In this document: positions 8,817 to 17,234 of the stretch, piece after piece
Numbering within the stretch: position 1 is the first letter of the stretch
Layout: each line of letters starts with the position of its first letter
Origin: Bog-756 sp963699085
GTDB lineage: Bacteria; Actinomycetota; Acidimicrobiia; Acidimicrobiales; RAAP-2
Length of the DNA: 64,000 bases
Direction: 5' to 3'
Assembly (NCBI GenBank): GCA_963699085.1
Contig: CAVOTH010000002.1
Span: forward strand, 329,553 to 393,552
Program-made: the position numbers and the translations under genes
Notes under the pieces: generated by a model
The model's database searches: none
What the model saw: the letters and a program-made list of their open reading frames with translations, nothing else
Told to the model about the DNA's origin: nothing

Positions 8817-9005
8817 TTATTCGGCAAACCCCTCAGCAGCACTGATCCGTTCGACCAGGCGCCCGAGCGCCGCAGCAAGACCCTCGGGAAGGCGTCGAAC
8901 CGCCTCTCCGTCATCAGCGACGTCATCGAGGGCCTTCACCAGCTTGCTCATGGCGTGCGTCAACTCCGCTGCCGCTGTTTCGACAGCCTCATTGTCCGTG
9001 GTCAT
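8817..9005 (-). CDS. Hypothetical small acidic helical protein
   Basis: The 62-residue protein starts at an ATG preceded by AAGGAA and is rich in Ala, Glu and Asp (for example TTDNEAVETAAAELTHAMSK), predicting mostly alpha helix. No family is recognised. It points away from the MMPL gene region and has no evident operon partner. A longer form starting at 9089 lacks a binding site. Confidence 0.5.
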   Translation of the reverse strand: MTTDNEAVETAAAELTHAMSKLVKALDDVADDGEAVRRLPEGLAAALGRLVERISAAEGFAE

Positions 9006-9215
9006 AGGGTTCCTTTCCGAATCATGCCAATCCCCAGGCGACCCGTACCGCTCAGTGCCACTCACCCACTCCCGGGCCACCGACGGCACGAGATTGGAGC
9101 CTCAAGTGCGCCAACCCTCACCGCTCGTTCAAAATAGCGGCTTCCGCCGAAACCGACCCAACCTGCGGATTGAGAACGTGGTCAACGTGGGGTTCCGTGT
9201 AACTCTTGCCCGTGC

Positions 9216-9401
9216 AAGGCGGGCGGAGACGCTGAGGCCCACCCCGCCGATCAGGCGTTCGTGCGCGCCCTCGAGTACGGACTGCCGCCGACGGCAGGCA
9301 TCGGCATCGGTATCGACCGGTTGATCATGCTGCTGGCCGAGGTGGAGGCCATCCGTGACGTGATCCTCTTTCCCATGCTTCGACCCGAGGCCGATGGCTG
9401 A
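9216..9401 (+). pseudogene. lysS: Remnant of a lysyl-tRNA synthetase C-terminus
   Basis: About 60 codons read as the class II motif 3 end of LysRS: RALEYGLPP, then GIGIGIDRLIMLLAE, then VILFPMLRPE before the stop. The remaining roughly 440 residues of the enzyme are absent, and upstream sequence shows no related coding. It could equally derive from the LysRS half of a LysX-type fusion. A degraded copy or a recombination scar is the simplest explanation. Bases 9402-9540 hold no other gene. Confidence 0.85.
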
Positions 9402-9540
9402 GCGATCCGCACCTTGTGGCGGGACCGGGTCGACCGGATCGGCGGAAGCGGAGGGATGAGCGCGCCATCTCGCCCGGCCAGCCGGTAGAACAGAGCCGTG
9501 CGGCGCCAGCCGACGCAGTCCTCTGGCGTGGAGGCCACGC

Positions 9541-11790
9541 ATGACCACCATCGAGCAGGCTTCAGAAACCTCGTCCCGACCGACGGGCGCGTCGCGGCCC
9601 GCCCAGGACAGTGGGCTGGCCCGACTGGCGGTCTGGTGCCACGACCACAGGTGGTGGATCCTGGCGTTCTGGATCGTCGGGCTCGTCGGCGTCAACTTCG
9701 GTGCCCAGGCCCTCGGTAGCAACTTCTCCGACAACCTGTCCAGCGGCACCCAGTCGGCTCAGCAGATCCTCAACACCGAGTTCCCCTCGGTGTCCGGCAG
9801 CCCGGCGCAAGTGGTCGTCACAACCACCACCCCCTTCGCCGACCCGTCCAACCGGGCTCGCACCGAGGAGCTCTCCGCCACGCTTTCGATGCTCGCCCAC
9901 GTGTCCTCAGTGGTGAGCCCTTTCTCGTCCCAGGGCGGGGACCAGATCTCCCGAGGCGGCCACATCGGCTACGTGCGGGTGAACTTCGACGAGGCAGCGG
10001 GGAACCTGCCTACGTCGGCCATCCAGAACGTGATCGACAAGGCGCTGTCCTACGGGGCCCCCGGCTACCACGTGGCCGTCGGCGGCGAGGCCATCGATCT
10101 GGTGGCCGGAGCGAAGCCGGGACCGGACGAGGGTTTCGGGATCTTCGCCGCCATCATCATCATGCTCCTCGCCTTCGGATCGGTGGTGGCCATGGGCCTT
10201 CCCATCATCACCGCCCTGTTCGGGATCGCCGTGGCGTTCGCCGTGCTCGACCTGCTGTCGCATCTGGTGACAACGCCGGTGTTCGCCCCCGAGATCATGG
10301 CGATGATCGGACTCGGGGTCGGAATCGACTACGCACTGTTGGTGGTGACCCGCTACCGACAGGGCCTGGCCGAGGGGCGCGAGCCCCGGCATGCCGTCTC
10401 CGTGTCTCTCGCCACTTCGGGCCGTTCCGTTCTCTTCGCAGGGAGCACGGTGATCCTGTCGTTGCTCGGCCTTTTCCTGCTTCAACTCCCCTTCATGCGC
10501 GGCCTGGCCATTGGAGCGATCGCCGCCGTCGTGCTTGTGATGCTCGCGGCCATGACCCTCCTGCCGGCCCTGCTCGGCTTCGCCGGAAAAGCCATCGACA
10601 GACTGGCGATCCCGGGGCTCCTCCAGAGCGGGGCCCAACCGTCCGAGCGCGGGTACTGGTACCGCTGGAGTCGGACCGTCCAGCGTCACCCGGTTGTGTT
10701 GGGTCTGGCCGCTCTGCTGGTGCTCCTCTGCCTCGCCCTTCCGTTCCTCTCCATGCGACAGGCGTTCACCGATGCGGGTAACGACCCGCCGTCGGCAACC
10801 ACCAGACAGGCCTTCGACGCCCTGGCCACCGGGTTCGGCCCCGGGTTCAATGGTCCGCTGATCGTCGCGGCCACGGTGCCGGCGGGCGGACGACAGGCGG
10901 TTGACCGGCTCGACGCCCAGGTCCGCGCCACGCCCGGTGTCGCCTTCGCCTCCCCGGCCCAGTTCAATCCGTCGGGCACCGCCGCCTTGATCGTGGCGTA
11001 CCCGACCACTGCACCCCAGGCGGCCGAAACCCAGGATCTCGTCCACCATCTCCGCGACCAGGTGATCCCGTCAGCGACGGCGGGCACCGGTGTGTCGGCC
11101 TTCGTCGGCGGCGAAACAGCCGGATCGGTCGATGCGGCCACCTATCTCTCCACACGGCTCCCCTACGTGATCGGTGCCGTATTGCTCCTCTCGTTCCTGC
11201 TCCTCATGGCCGTCTTCCGATCGCTCGCCATCCCGCTGAAGGCGGTCGTCGTCAACCTCCTGTCGGTGGCGGCGTCCTACGGGGTGATCGTGGCCGTGTT
11301 CCAATGGGGATGGCTCGGGGGCCTGTTCGGCATCGGAACCACCGGTCCCATCGACCCGTGGATACCCCTGATGATGTTCACCATCCTCTTCGGTCTGTCC
11401 ATGGACTACGAAGTCTTTCTCCTGTCGCGAATCCGCGAGGAGTGGCGGATCACCGGCGACAACTCGACGGCCGTGGCCGACGGCCTTGCCAAGACGGCCC
11501 GGGTGATTACGGCGGCGGCCGCCATCATGATCTGCGTGTTCGGGTCCTTCGTGTTCGGGGACCCGCTCCACGTGCTGAAGGTCTTCGGTCTGGGACTTGC
11601 CTCCGCCATCCTCATCGACGCGACCCTGGTCCGTATGGTCCTGGTCCCGTCGGTCATGGAGCTGCTCGGTCCCGCAAACTGGTGGATGCCCCGCTGGCTC
11701 GACCGGGTCGTCCCCCACCTCGGGGTCGAGGTGGACGTGGACCTCCCTGCGTCGGGTGAAGCTGTCCTGGACCGAGCCGATGTGGGCTGA
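9541..11790 (+). CDS. MMPL/RND-family transporter
   Basis: The 749-residue protein has the twelve-helix RND layout: a helix near residues 35-55, a periplasmic domain, five to six helices ending near 355, a second helix-loop-helix set, and a short tail. The MMPL signatures are GVGIDYALLVVTRYR in the first half and GLSMDYEVFLLSRIREEW in the second. Family members export lipids or other hydrophobic compounds with proton motive force. The substrate cannot be read from sequence. The ATG has GGAGG six bases upstream. Confidence 0.93.
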   Translation: MTTIEQASETSSRPTGASRPAQDSGLARLAVWCHDHRWWILAFWIVGLVGVNFGAQALGSNFSDNLSSGTQSAQQILNTEFPSVSGSPAQVVVTTTTPFADPSNRARTEELSATLSMLAHVSSVVSPFSSQGGDQISRGGHIGYVRVNFDEAAGNLPTSAIQNVIDKALSYGAPGYHVAVGGEAIDLVAGAKPGPDEGFGIFAAIIIMLLAFGSVVAMGLPIITALFGIAVAFAVLDLLSHLVTTPVFAPEIMAMIGLGVGIDYALLVVTRYRQGLAEGREPRHAVSVSLATSGRSVLFAGSTVILSLLGLFLLQLPFMRGLAIGAIAAVVLVMLAAMTLLPALLGFAGKAIDRLAIPGLLQSGAQPSERGYWYRWSRTVQRHPVVLGLAALLVLLCLALPFLSMRQAFTDAGNDPPSATTRQAFDALATGFGPGFNGPLIVAATVPAGGRQAVDRLDAQVRATPGVAFASPAQFNPSGTAALIVAYPTTAPQAAETQDLVHHLRDQVIPSATAGTGVSAFVGGETAGSVDAATYLSTRLPYVIGAVLLLSFLLLMAVFRSLAIPLKAVVVNLLSVAASYGVIVAVFQWGWLGGLFGIGTTGPIDPWIPLMMFTILFGLSMDYEVFLLSRIREEWRITGDNSTAVADGLAKTARVITAAAAIMICVFGSFVFGDPLHVLKVFGLGLASAILIDATLVRMVLVPSVMELLGPANWWMPRWLDRVVPHLGVEVDVDLPASGEAVLDRADVG

Positions 11791-11947
11791 CCGGAACGCG
11801 CCGGCCGTCTGCCCTTCCCCGGGGTTCCCGCCCGACTACCTGGGCTCACTGAACCCGTGGACCGGCCACATCGAAGTACTCGATGTCACCGGTGTGCCGT
11901 TCGTGCCCAAGGGCGGACTGGACTGGATCACCTCGCCGCCCCGGTAG
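11791..11947 (+). other. Unassigned coding-like tail, possible gene remnant
   Basis: Past the MMPL stop, one frame reads PDYLGSLNPWTGHIEVLDV and ends in SPPR plus a stop at 11945-11947. The phrase resembles a beta-propeller type protein fragment, but there is no start, and upstream the same frame is inside MMPL. I cannot assign it. Confidence 0.2.
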
Positions 11948-11960
11948 GAGGGCGACGGGA

Positions 11961-12004
11961 CTTTCTACTACTTGTTGCGTTACTACGCACTAAGTAGTAG
12001 AAAG
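11961..12004. promoter_or_regulatory. 44-bp nested palindrome, probable PadR operator
   Basis: Perfect 13-bp arms (CTTTCTACTACTT and AAGTAGTAGAAAG) flank an inner 5-bp inverted repeat (TGCGT/ACGCA) with the same centre. The element ends six bases before the padR start codon, fitting an autoregulatory operator. Confidence 0.7.
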
Positions 12005-12009
12005 AACAC

Positions 12010-12351
12010 ATGGTCAAAGCGGCAAGCAAGTCGGTGGGTCTTCGTCGATCGAATGACCCTCCCCTCCTGATCTTGACAAGTCTGGCAGCAGGGCCCAAGC
12101 ACGGGTATGCCTTGTCGCAGGACATCGAGGAGTTCGCAGGGGTCCAACTCAGTCCCGGTGCTCTGTACGGCGCAATAGCCCGGTTGGAGGAGCGCGGGCT
12201 GATCGAGGCGCTTCCTGAGGTCGAGCGCCGCCGGCCCTACCGGGTGACTGCCGCAGGTTCCGCTGAACTGAGCGAGGCAATGCGCGAGATGCGTCGCGTC
12301 GTGGACGTCGGTATGGTCCGGCTCGGACTCTTGCAAGTCGGGCTGGCGTGA
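12010..12351 (+). CDS. PadR-family transcriptional regulator
   Basis: The 113-residue protein is a winged-helix regulator of the PadR type: LLILTSLAAGPKHGYALSQDI, then SPGALYGAIARLEERGLIEAL and the wing (RRRPYRVTAAG). These are usually repressors released by a small ligand. It sits directly behind a 44-bp palindrome, and its TGA overlaps the next start (TGATG). The following membrane protein is therefore its probable co-regulated partner. Confidence 0.9.
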   Translation: MVKAASKSVGLRRSNDPPLLILTSLAAGPKHGYALSQDIEEFAGVQLSPGALYGAIARLEERGLIEALPEVERRRPYRVTAAGSAELSEAMREMRRVVDVGMVRLGLLQVGLA

Positions 12352-13313
12352 TGGGCCCGAAGCCCGGACACGGCAATGCCCTGAAGTGGTATCCCCGGTC
12401 CTGGAGGGACCGCTATGGCGAGGACCTCGAGGCGTTTCTCGAAGATCGCTACGGAGTTGGCCCGGTACCTCGATCGGCCAGACTGTCGATGATTCGGTCG
12501 GGAACAGTCGAGCGGCTTCGAGCGGGGGGAATCATCGGGTCGGCGGTCGATCCCGACGTGAGTGTCCGGGGCGGATCGCTTCTCGTACTCTGCGCGTGGG
12601 GGATGTTTGTCGTCGCCGGATCTGCATTCGCCAAGTACACCGAACATTGGCCCCTCGCCACACCTCACGTCGACTACCTACTGCCGGCAACAGCCATGGG
12701 CGCCGTGCAGGCGTCGGCGGCCCTAGGTGTCGTCATTCTGGCCGTCGCCGGCATTCTCACCCTTCCAGCTCTAGTCGGGTTCGTCAGGTCGGAGGGGTGG
12801 AGATCGATGTGGGAACTGCTCAAGCCGAGTGCCATCTCAGTGGCGGTTGCCGGACTCGCCTCGATCGTCGTCATCGCATGGAACCAGCACGTGGGCTCAT
12901 CGACGGGTGCCGATGTTGCGCCGCTGGGTCTGCGAGTGGCGGGCTTCGCCGGCGGGCTCCTGGTCGTTGGTGCGCTGGCAGTGTGTTGCGGAACAGCCGT
13001 GGCCATCGTCTTTCGGCTTCGCCTGTCCCATCGGGTGACGTCGATGCTCGGCGCGCTCGCGGTGGCAATGACGGGGGTACTCGTCGTCATCTTCGGCGGC
13101 GCCCTCACGTGGTGGATCTCCACGGCCATCCATGCGCCTTGGTTCTTCGGGAGTCTCGTCCCCCGGTCGCCGACTTCGCCTGCTCCACTGGCCATGATCG
13201 TGCTCGCCATGATGATGCTTTCAGGGCTTGTCCTGGCCGCGATCGGCACCTTTCGCATCGCTGGCGCAATGAACCGCTCCGGGGTCGCCGATCCCGTGAC
13301 GCAACACGACTGA
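12351..13313 (+). CDS. Membrane protein co-encoded with PadR
   Basis: The protein of about 320 residues opens with LKWYPRSWRDRYGEDLEAFLED, a cytoplasmic motif seen in actinobacterial membrane proteins encoded after PadR regulators. About six hydrophobic helices follow, from residue 65 to the end. The ATG overlaps the padR stop, and a GTG one codon earlier is also possible. The PadR link suggests a stress-responsive or transport-related envelope role, but no activity can be assigned. Confidence 0.7.
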   Translation: MGPKPGHGNALKWYPRSWRDRYGEDLEAFLEDRYGVGPVPRSARLSMIRSGTVERLRAGGIIGSAVDPDVSVRGGSLLVLCAWGMFVVAGSAFAKYTEHWPLATPHVDYLLPATAMGAVQASAALGVVILAVAGILTLPALVGFVRSEGWRSMWELLKPSAISVAVAGLASIVVIAWNQHVGSSTGADVAPLGLRVAGFAGGLLVVGALAVCCGTAVAIVFRLRLSHRVTSMLGALAVAMTGVLVVIFGGALTWWISTAIHAPWFFGSLVPRSPTSPAPLAMIVLAMMMLSGLVLAAIGTFRIAGAMNRSGVADPVTQHD

Positions 13314-13401
13314 CAGGGGGCATCTGATCGGTCACCGTGCAGCCCGGCCGCATCTTTCCCCTGCTGTGACCCGCCGTCGCCCGCTGGGACAGTCCCACCG
13401 A

Positions 13402-13456
13402 AGCGGGAAGTAAGCGGGAAGTGGGTGGGAAGTAGCTGGGAAGTAGGTGGGAAGTA
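13402..13456. repeat. 11-bp tandem repeat, five copies
   Basis: Five units close to GGTGGGAAGTA lie between the PadR-linked membrane protein and the next gene, with a sixth partial copy after them. Units differ by one to three bases. The rest of 13314-13577 shows nothing else. Confidence 0.9.
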
Positions 13457-13577
13457 GGTGGGGGTGCCAAAAAGTCCTCGTTGTGATCACTTTGGTCAAC
13501 TACTGTTGACAGGACGGCTCCATCGACGATGAGGACCGTCGCTCGGCGCCCGGGCTGTTGATCCGGCGCTGCAGCAG

Positions 13578-13961
13578 ATGAACGGATTTGATGAGATGGA
13601 CTACGAAGCGAAAACACCGGAACGAGCTCCGGAACTCCTCGAAGTGGTCGCCGCCCTCATCAACGCGAACGAGCGCCTGCGGGTCAATCTGGAATCGAAC
13701 GCCATGATCCTCAAGCAGGCCCTCCTCCGGCTCCAGGAAGGCATGGACATCGGTGACGTGCTCCCCCTTCTGCCGTCAAAGAGCCAACGAACGGTCTCCG
13801 AGGACGTACTCGCCAACCTGGTCTCGGCCAGACGACTGCTTGGCGAGGTTCTGGTGATCGCCGCTCTGGACTCCGGAATCACCGTCGGCGACCTTGCTCA
13901 GCGGCTCGAGGAGACGCCCGAGGTCATTCGGGCTATCGCTGACTCGCCCCTCCGACTCTAG
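13578..13961 (+). CDS. Hypothetical helical protein
   Basis: The 127-residue protein appears almost entirely helical and has no membrane segment. The C-terminal part (SGITVGDLAQRLEETPEVIRA) has the rhythm of a helix-turn-helix, so DNA binding is possible but unproven. Start choice is uncertain, because no clear binding site precedes the ATG. It lies between a minisatellite and a tRNA gene. Confidence 0.55.
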   Translation: MNGFDEMDYEAKTPERAPELLEVVAALINANERLRVNLESNAMILKQALLRLQEGMDIGDVLPLLPSKSQRTVSEDVLANLVSARRLLGEVLVIAALDSGITVGDLAQRLEETPEVIRAIADSPLRL

Positions 13962-14066
13962 GCGCTGTCCCTCGGGTCTTCTCCTGGGATCTCACCACCC
14001 TTCGGCGTGGAGAGAACCTGTTGGCTCTGGGCCAGGTACTCGACGGTGGGGTGTGTCGTCTCCGAG

Positions 14067-14151
14067 CGGAAGGGGGGGGATTCGAACCCCCGGAGGCTTT
14101 CACCTCACACGCTTTCGAGGCGTGCGCATTAGTCCGCTCTGCCACCCTTCC
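14067..14151 (-). tRNA. tRNA-Ser (CGA)
   Basis: On the minus strand the 85-nt sequence folds as a class II tRNA with a GGAAGGG/CCCTTCC acceptor stem, a long variable arm and a GGTTCGAATCC T-loop region. The anticodon loop CTCGAAA gives CGA (14117-14115). CCA is not encoded. Confidence 0.95.
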
Positions 14152-14351
14152 GCCGGCGAGTGTAACGGAGGCGGGAGAGTGCCCTCGACGAGACCGGTAG
14201 ACCGATGATGGGCGCGACGGGATCGGTCTCCGGACGATCAGTCATTCTCGGGTCCGAACCCCGTACGGGTTTGGGTCGAAGGGGTGGGCCCACGGCAACC
14301 GGTCGACCCGAGGGGCCCGATCTATCAGCTGCGCTCTACGAAGGCATGCCC

Positions 14352-14379
14352 GTGAGACATGAATATGGCTAAGTCTCAT
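14352..14379. promoter_or_regulatory. Inverted repeat matching the TetR-linked site at 18348
   Basis: GTGAGACA-N12-AGTCTCAT has the same arms and the same 28-bp length as the element next to tetR. It lies 200 bases upstream of the substrate-binding protein gene. The surrounding gap 14152-14579 holds no gene. It also contains a hairpin at 14524 and two copies of TGGGCACT. Confidence 0.6.
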
Positions 14380-14523
14380 AGGCATTTTGGGCACTGAGAT
14401 CGGTGTGCAGACCGCAGCAGCCGTCATCGGGGCGGCTCTCGGTGGCCGAAAAGGCGGGCAAGGGCCTGACTGACCGACATCCGGTGGCTTCTGGGCACTA
14501 GGGTGCTTCATTCGGACAGAAGA

Positions 14524-14558
14524 CCCGAGCTGATGGGGGAGTCATACAGCAGCTCGGG
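14524..14558 (+). other. Leader hairpin before the substrate-binding protein gene
   Basis: A perfect 9-bp stem (CCCGAGCTG/CAGCTCGGG) with a 17-base loop ends 21 bases before the start codon and just ahead of the GGGGGAAG binding site. It may act on mRNA stability or translation. Confidence 0.45.
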
Positions 14559-14579
14559 ACGCGACAGCTTGGGGGAAGT

Positions 14580-15908
14580 ATGACTGGAACGTCTCAGAGG
14601 ACGCGCGCTGCAGCGTTGGGAGCGGTGGTCCTGCTGGCCACGACTGCCGTGGCCTGCAGTTCGACCAACCCGTCGGCAGCGCCGACGACGACGGCGGCAG
14701 CGGCGAGCACCGGTGCCGGGTCGTCCTCGTCGAAGATCCCGGCAAGTGCCTACAGCGACCACACCGGTATCACCGCGAACACGGTCACCGTCGGGAACGT
14801 TTCCACCCTGTCGCTCGGAGGACTCTTCAAGGGCGCCGTGGTCGGGACCCAGGCCTACGCCGACTACGTCAACTCCACCGGTGGGATCAACGGTCGCAAG
14901 ATCGAGGTGAACAGCGCCGATGACGGCTTCACCGGGGCCGGCAACAAGCAGGCCACCCAGAATGCCATGAACAACGACTTCTCCCTCGTTGGCAGCTTCT
15001 CCCTCGAGGACAGCTACGGCGGGACGCTGCTGGCGGCCAATCCGGGGATGCCTGACATCTCGAACGTCCTCGACCCGGCGACGGGTGCATTGCCGAACGT
15101 GTTCAGCTCGGTACCGCTGAACGGCGGCTGGCAGGAAGGCCCGCTCCAGTACTTCAAGCACAAGTACCCGAACGACGTCACTGCCGTCGGGGCCATGATC
15201 GCCTCGCTCCCGTCGGCCCAGACCGACTGGACCGGCGAAAAGTATGTGATGGAGAAGGTCGGGTACCACATCGCTTATGAGGCCAGCTACTCGGTCTCCC
15301 AGACCGACTTCACCCAGAACGTGATCGCCATGAAGAACGCCGGGGTGAAGATCATCTTCGTCGACTCGATGAACGAGTCGTACGCGTCAGCCCTGCTGAA
15401 GGACCTCGTCCAGCAGAACTTCCATCCCCAGGTCGTCCTGGGCGCCGCCACCTATACCCCCACACTGGCAGCCGATTCGGGAGGCAACGCCGCGGTCGAC
15501 GGCTCGAACTTCGAGATGGCCACCACCCTCTACCAGGGCGGGGACGCTTCACAGGTGCCCGCCGTGTCGACATTCCTGCACTGGGTCAACGTCGCCTCGC
15601 CCGGGTTCACGCCCGACCTCTTCACCTTGTACGGCTGGCTGAATGCCGAGATGTTCTCCCAGGCATTGAAAGGTGCCGGGTCGGACCCGAGTCGGGGGTC
15701 GTTACTCGCCCAGCTCGGCAAGATCACGTCGTTCGACGGGAATCACCTCATCGGGCCGAACGACCCGGCCAACAAGACCGTCGGGAACTGCTACATCGTC
15801 GGCCAGGTCGTCAACGGCACCTTCCAGCGGGTCGACGATCCGCCGGTGAGCGGCAGCACGCACGGATTCCGCTGCGATTACTCCTACGTCACACCTCCGG
15901 CGAGCTGA
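14580..15908 (+). CDS. Substrate-binding lipoprotein of an ABC transporter (LivK-like)
   Basis: The 442-residue protein has a lipoprotein signal with the lipidated Cys at residue 26 (TTAVAC), then a Ser/Thr/Ala linker to about residue 55. A periplasmic-binding-protein type I fold follows (GLFKGAVVGTQAYADYVNS, GGINGRKIEV). This group captures branched amino acids or other small acids outside the membrane for an ABC importer. No permease or ATPase gene is adjacent. The start has a GGGGGAAG site. Upstream lies an operator-like repeat shared with the tetR locus. Confidence 0.85.
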   Translation: MTGTSQRTRAAALGAVVLLATTAVACSSTNPSAAPTTTAAAASTGAGSSSSKIPASAYSDHTGITANTVTVGNVSTLSLGGLFKGAVVGTQAYADYVNSTGGINGRKIEVNSADDGFTGAGNKQATQNAMNNDFSLVGSFSLEDSYGGTLLAANPGMPDISNVLDPATGALPNVFSSVPLNGGWQEGPLQYFKHKYPNDVTAVGAMIASLPSAQTDWTGEKYVMEKVGYHIAYEASYSVSQTDFTQNVIAMKNAGVKIIFVDSMNESYASALLKDLVQQNFHPQVVLGAATYTPTLAADSGGNAAVDGSNFEMATTLYQGGDASQVPAVSTFLHWVNVASPGFTPDLFTLYGWLNAEMFSQALKGAGSDPSRGSLLAQLGKITSFDGNHLIGPNDPANKTVGNCYIVGQVVNGTFQRVDDPPVSGSTHGFRCDYSYVTPPAS

Positions 15909-15927
15909 CCACGGAGGCTCGGTGATC

Positions 15928-15957
15928 GGTGGGCGGGCGCAGAGGGGCCCGCCCACC
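15928..15957. terminator. Bidirectional hairpin between convergent genes
   Basis: Perfect 11-bp arms (GGTGGGCGGGC/GCCCGCCCACC) with an 8-base loop separate the converging lipoprotein and sulfotransferase genes. There is no T run, as is usual in GC-rich actinobacteria. Confidence 0.7.
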
Positions 15958-17234
15958 TACGGAATGGCCCTGCCGATGCCGTAGCGGGCGGTGTAGTCGG
16001 CGAACTCCTCAGCCAGGGTGGCATAGGTCCATCCGAAGTCCGCCGGGTCGTAACCATGGCGACCGAAGGCGTCCTGGGGACGCTGCTCGAGGAAGGCCTC
16101 CATCCGGCGGGCATGCAGACCGCTGACCTCTGCGTCATGAGTGGCGTACAGGGTGCGGACCGCGGCTATCGGGTCGGCGACGAACTCGTCGTAGTGGAGG
16201 TGTTGACACCAGCCAGGGTCCGACCGCTGGTCGAAGGCAATGGCTGATCCGATGGCGAACGCACATTTGCGCTTCCACTCCTCGGCCGTCGGACGTGGAT
16301 CGGAACGGCCGGTGAGTGGCCGCTGTCCGGCGTTGGCCAGCGAGGCGAGGGACGTCACCACCGGCCCCGGATCGCGATGGGTCCATACGATGCGGGCAGC
16401 GGGGTAGGCCGCCAACAGTGCGTCGAGATCCCACAGGTGGTTGGGAGTCTTCAGTACCCAACGATCAGTGGGCTGGGCCGACTGCAGAGCCTGTAGGGCT
16501 CGCTTGTGCTGGGCGTAGGCGGGGGCCATGTCGGCCCGCTCCAGCCAGCGGGCATATCCCGGAACGTGGGCCTGGGTCTCCAGCGCCAGCGTGCGTACGT
16601 CGTACATGAAGAGGCTCACGCACTCCTGGGCCAGGGTGGCCCCGAACGGGTGCATGACCCGGAGCGGAGGGTTGAGCTTCATCAGGCCGTCGAGTTCCTT
16701 CTTCGTGCGTGCGATCCGGGGATCCGACGCCGCCTCCTCGATCGTGGCCGGCGGAATCAGGTGGGCCGCCTCCCACTGCAACAGATTCCGGTTCATGGGA
16801 TCGAGCCCGAGGAGGTTGCTGAGCAGACTCGTGCCGGTTCGTGGCAGCCCCACGATGACCCACGGGTCGGCGATCCGCTCGTCGGCGGTCTCGGGGTGCG
16901 CCGACGACCACTGGTGCAGTTCGATGCGGTTGACCAGTGCCGACTGGAGCATCTTGGAGACGAGGAACCTCCCGAACGTCGTGAGCTCGGCTTCCTCACG
17001 ACAAGACTCCAGAAAGGTGTCGAGCGGTTCACGGAAGCTGTCCGACCCGAAGTCGTGTGAGCCGGCCGCCTTGACGGCACCGGCCATCACCGCCTCACTC
17101 GTCAACGCCGGTCGTTCGATCCCCAATCGGGTCAGTCCGGCGCCTAGGGCGTTGACGGCCCGTAGCGGCGGAGCGGTCAGCTCCGAGTCCCGCCAGGTGT
17201 ACGTCGGGTTACCGGTTCTCCCGCGACTGCTCAT
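15957..17234 (-). CDS. PAPS-dependent sulfotransferase family protein
   Basis: The 425-residue protein has the 5'-phosphosulfate loop (GLPRTGTSLL, residues 129-138) and the 3'-phosphate region (IVWTHRDPGPVVTSLASL). These mark transfer of sulfate from PAPS to an alcohol or amine acceptor. Its ATG overlaps the stop of the upstream quinone oxidoreductase gene (ATGA), so the two are co-translated. Very similar bacterial proteins occur near acyl-CoA or sterol genes, and the acceptor here is unknown. The longer frame to 17591 overlaps that oxidoreductase and is rejected. Confidence 0.85.
   Translation of the reverse strand: MSSRGRTGNPTYTWRDSELTAPPLRAVNALGAGLTRLGIERPALTSEAVMAGAVKAAGSHDFGSDSFREPLDTFLESCREEAELTTFGRFLVSKMLQSALVNRIELHQWSSAHPETADERIADPWVIVGLPRTGTSLLSNLLGLDPMNRNLLQWEAAHLIPPATIEEAASDPRIARTKKELDGLMKLNPPLRVMHPFGATLAQECVSLFMYDVRTLALETQAHVPGYARWLERADMAPAYAQHKRALQALQSAQPTDRWVLKTPNHLWDLDALLAAYPAARIVWTHRDPGPVVTSLASLANAGQRPLTGRSDPRPTAEEWKRKCAFAIGSAIAFDQRSDPGWCQHLHYDEFVADPIAAVRTLYATHDAEVSGLHARRMEAFLEQRPQDAFGRHGYDPADFGWTYATLAEEFADYTARYGIGRAIP

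Noticed and set aside
9907..11049. Long minus-strand frames opposite the MMPL gene (also 1209-2426, 31916-33592, 38467-39801)
   Set aside because: They mirror strongly conserved plus-strand genes, and their composition is that of antisense frames in GC-rich DNA.
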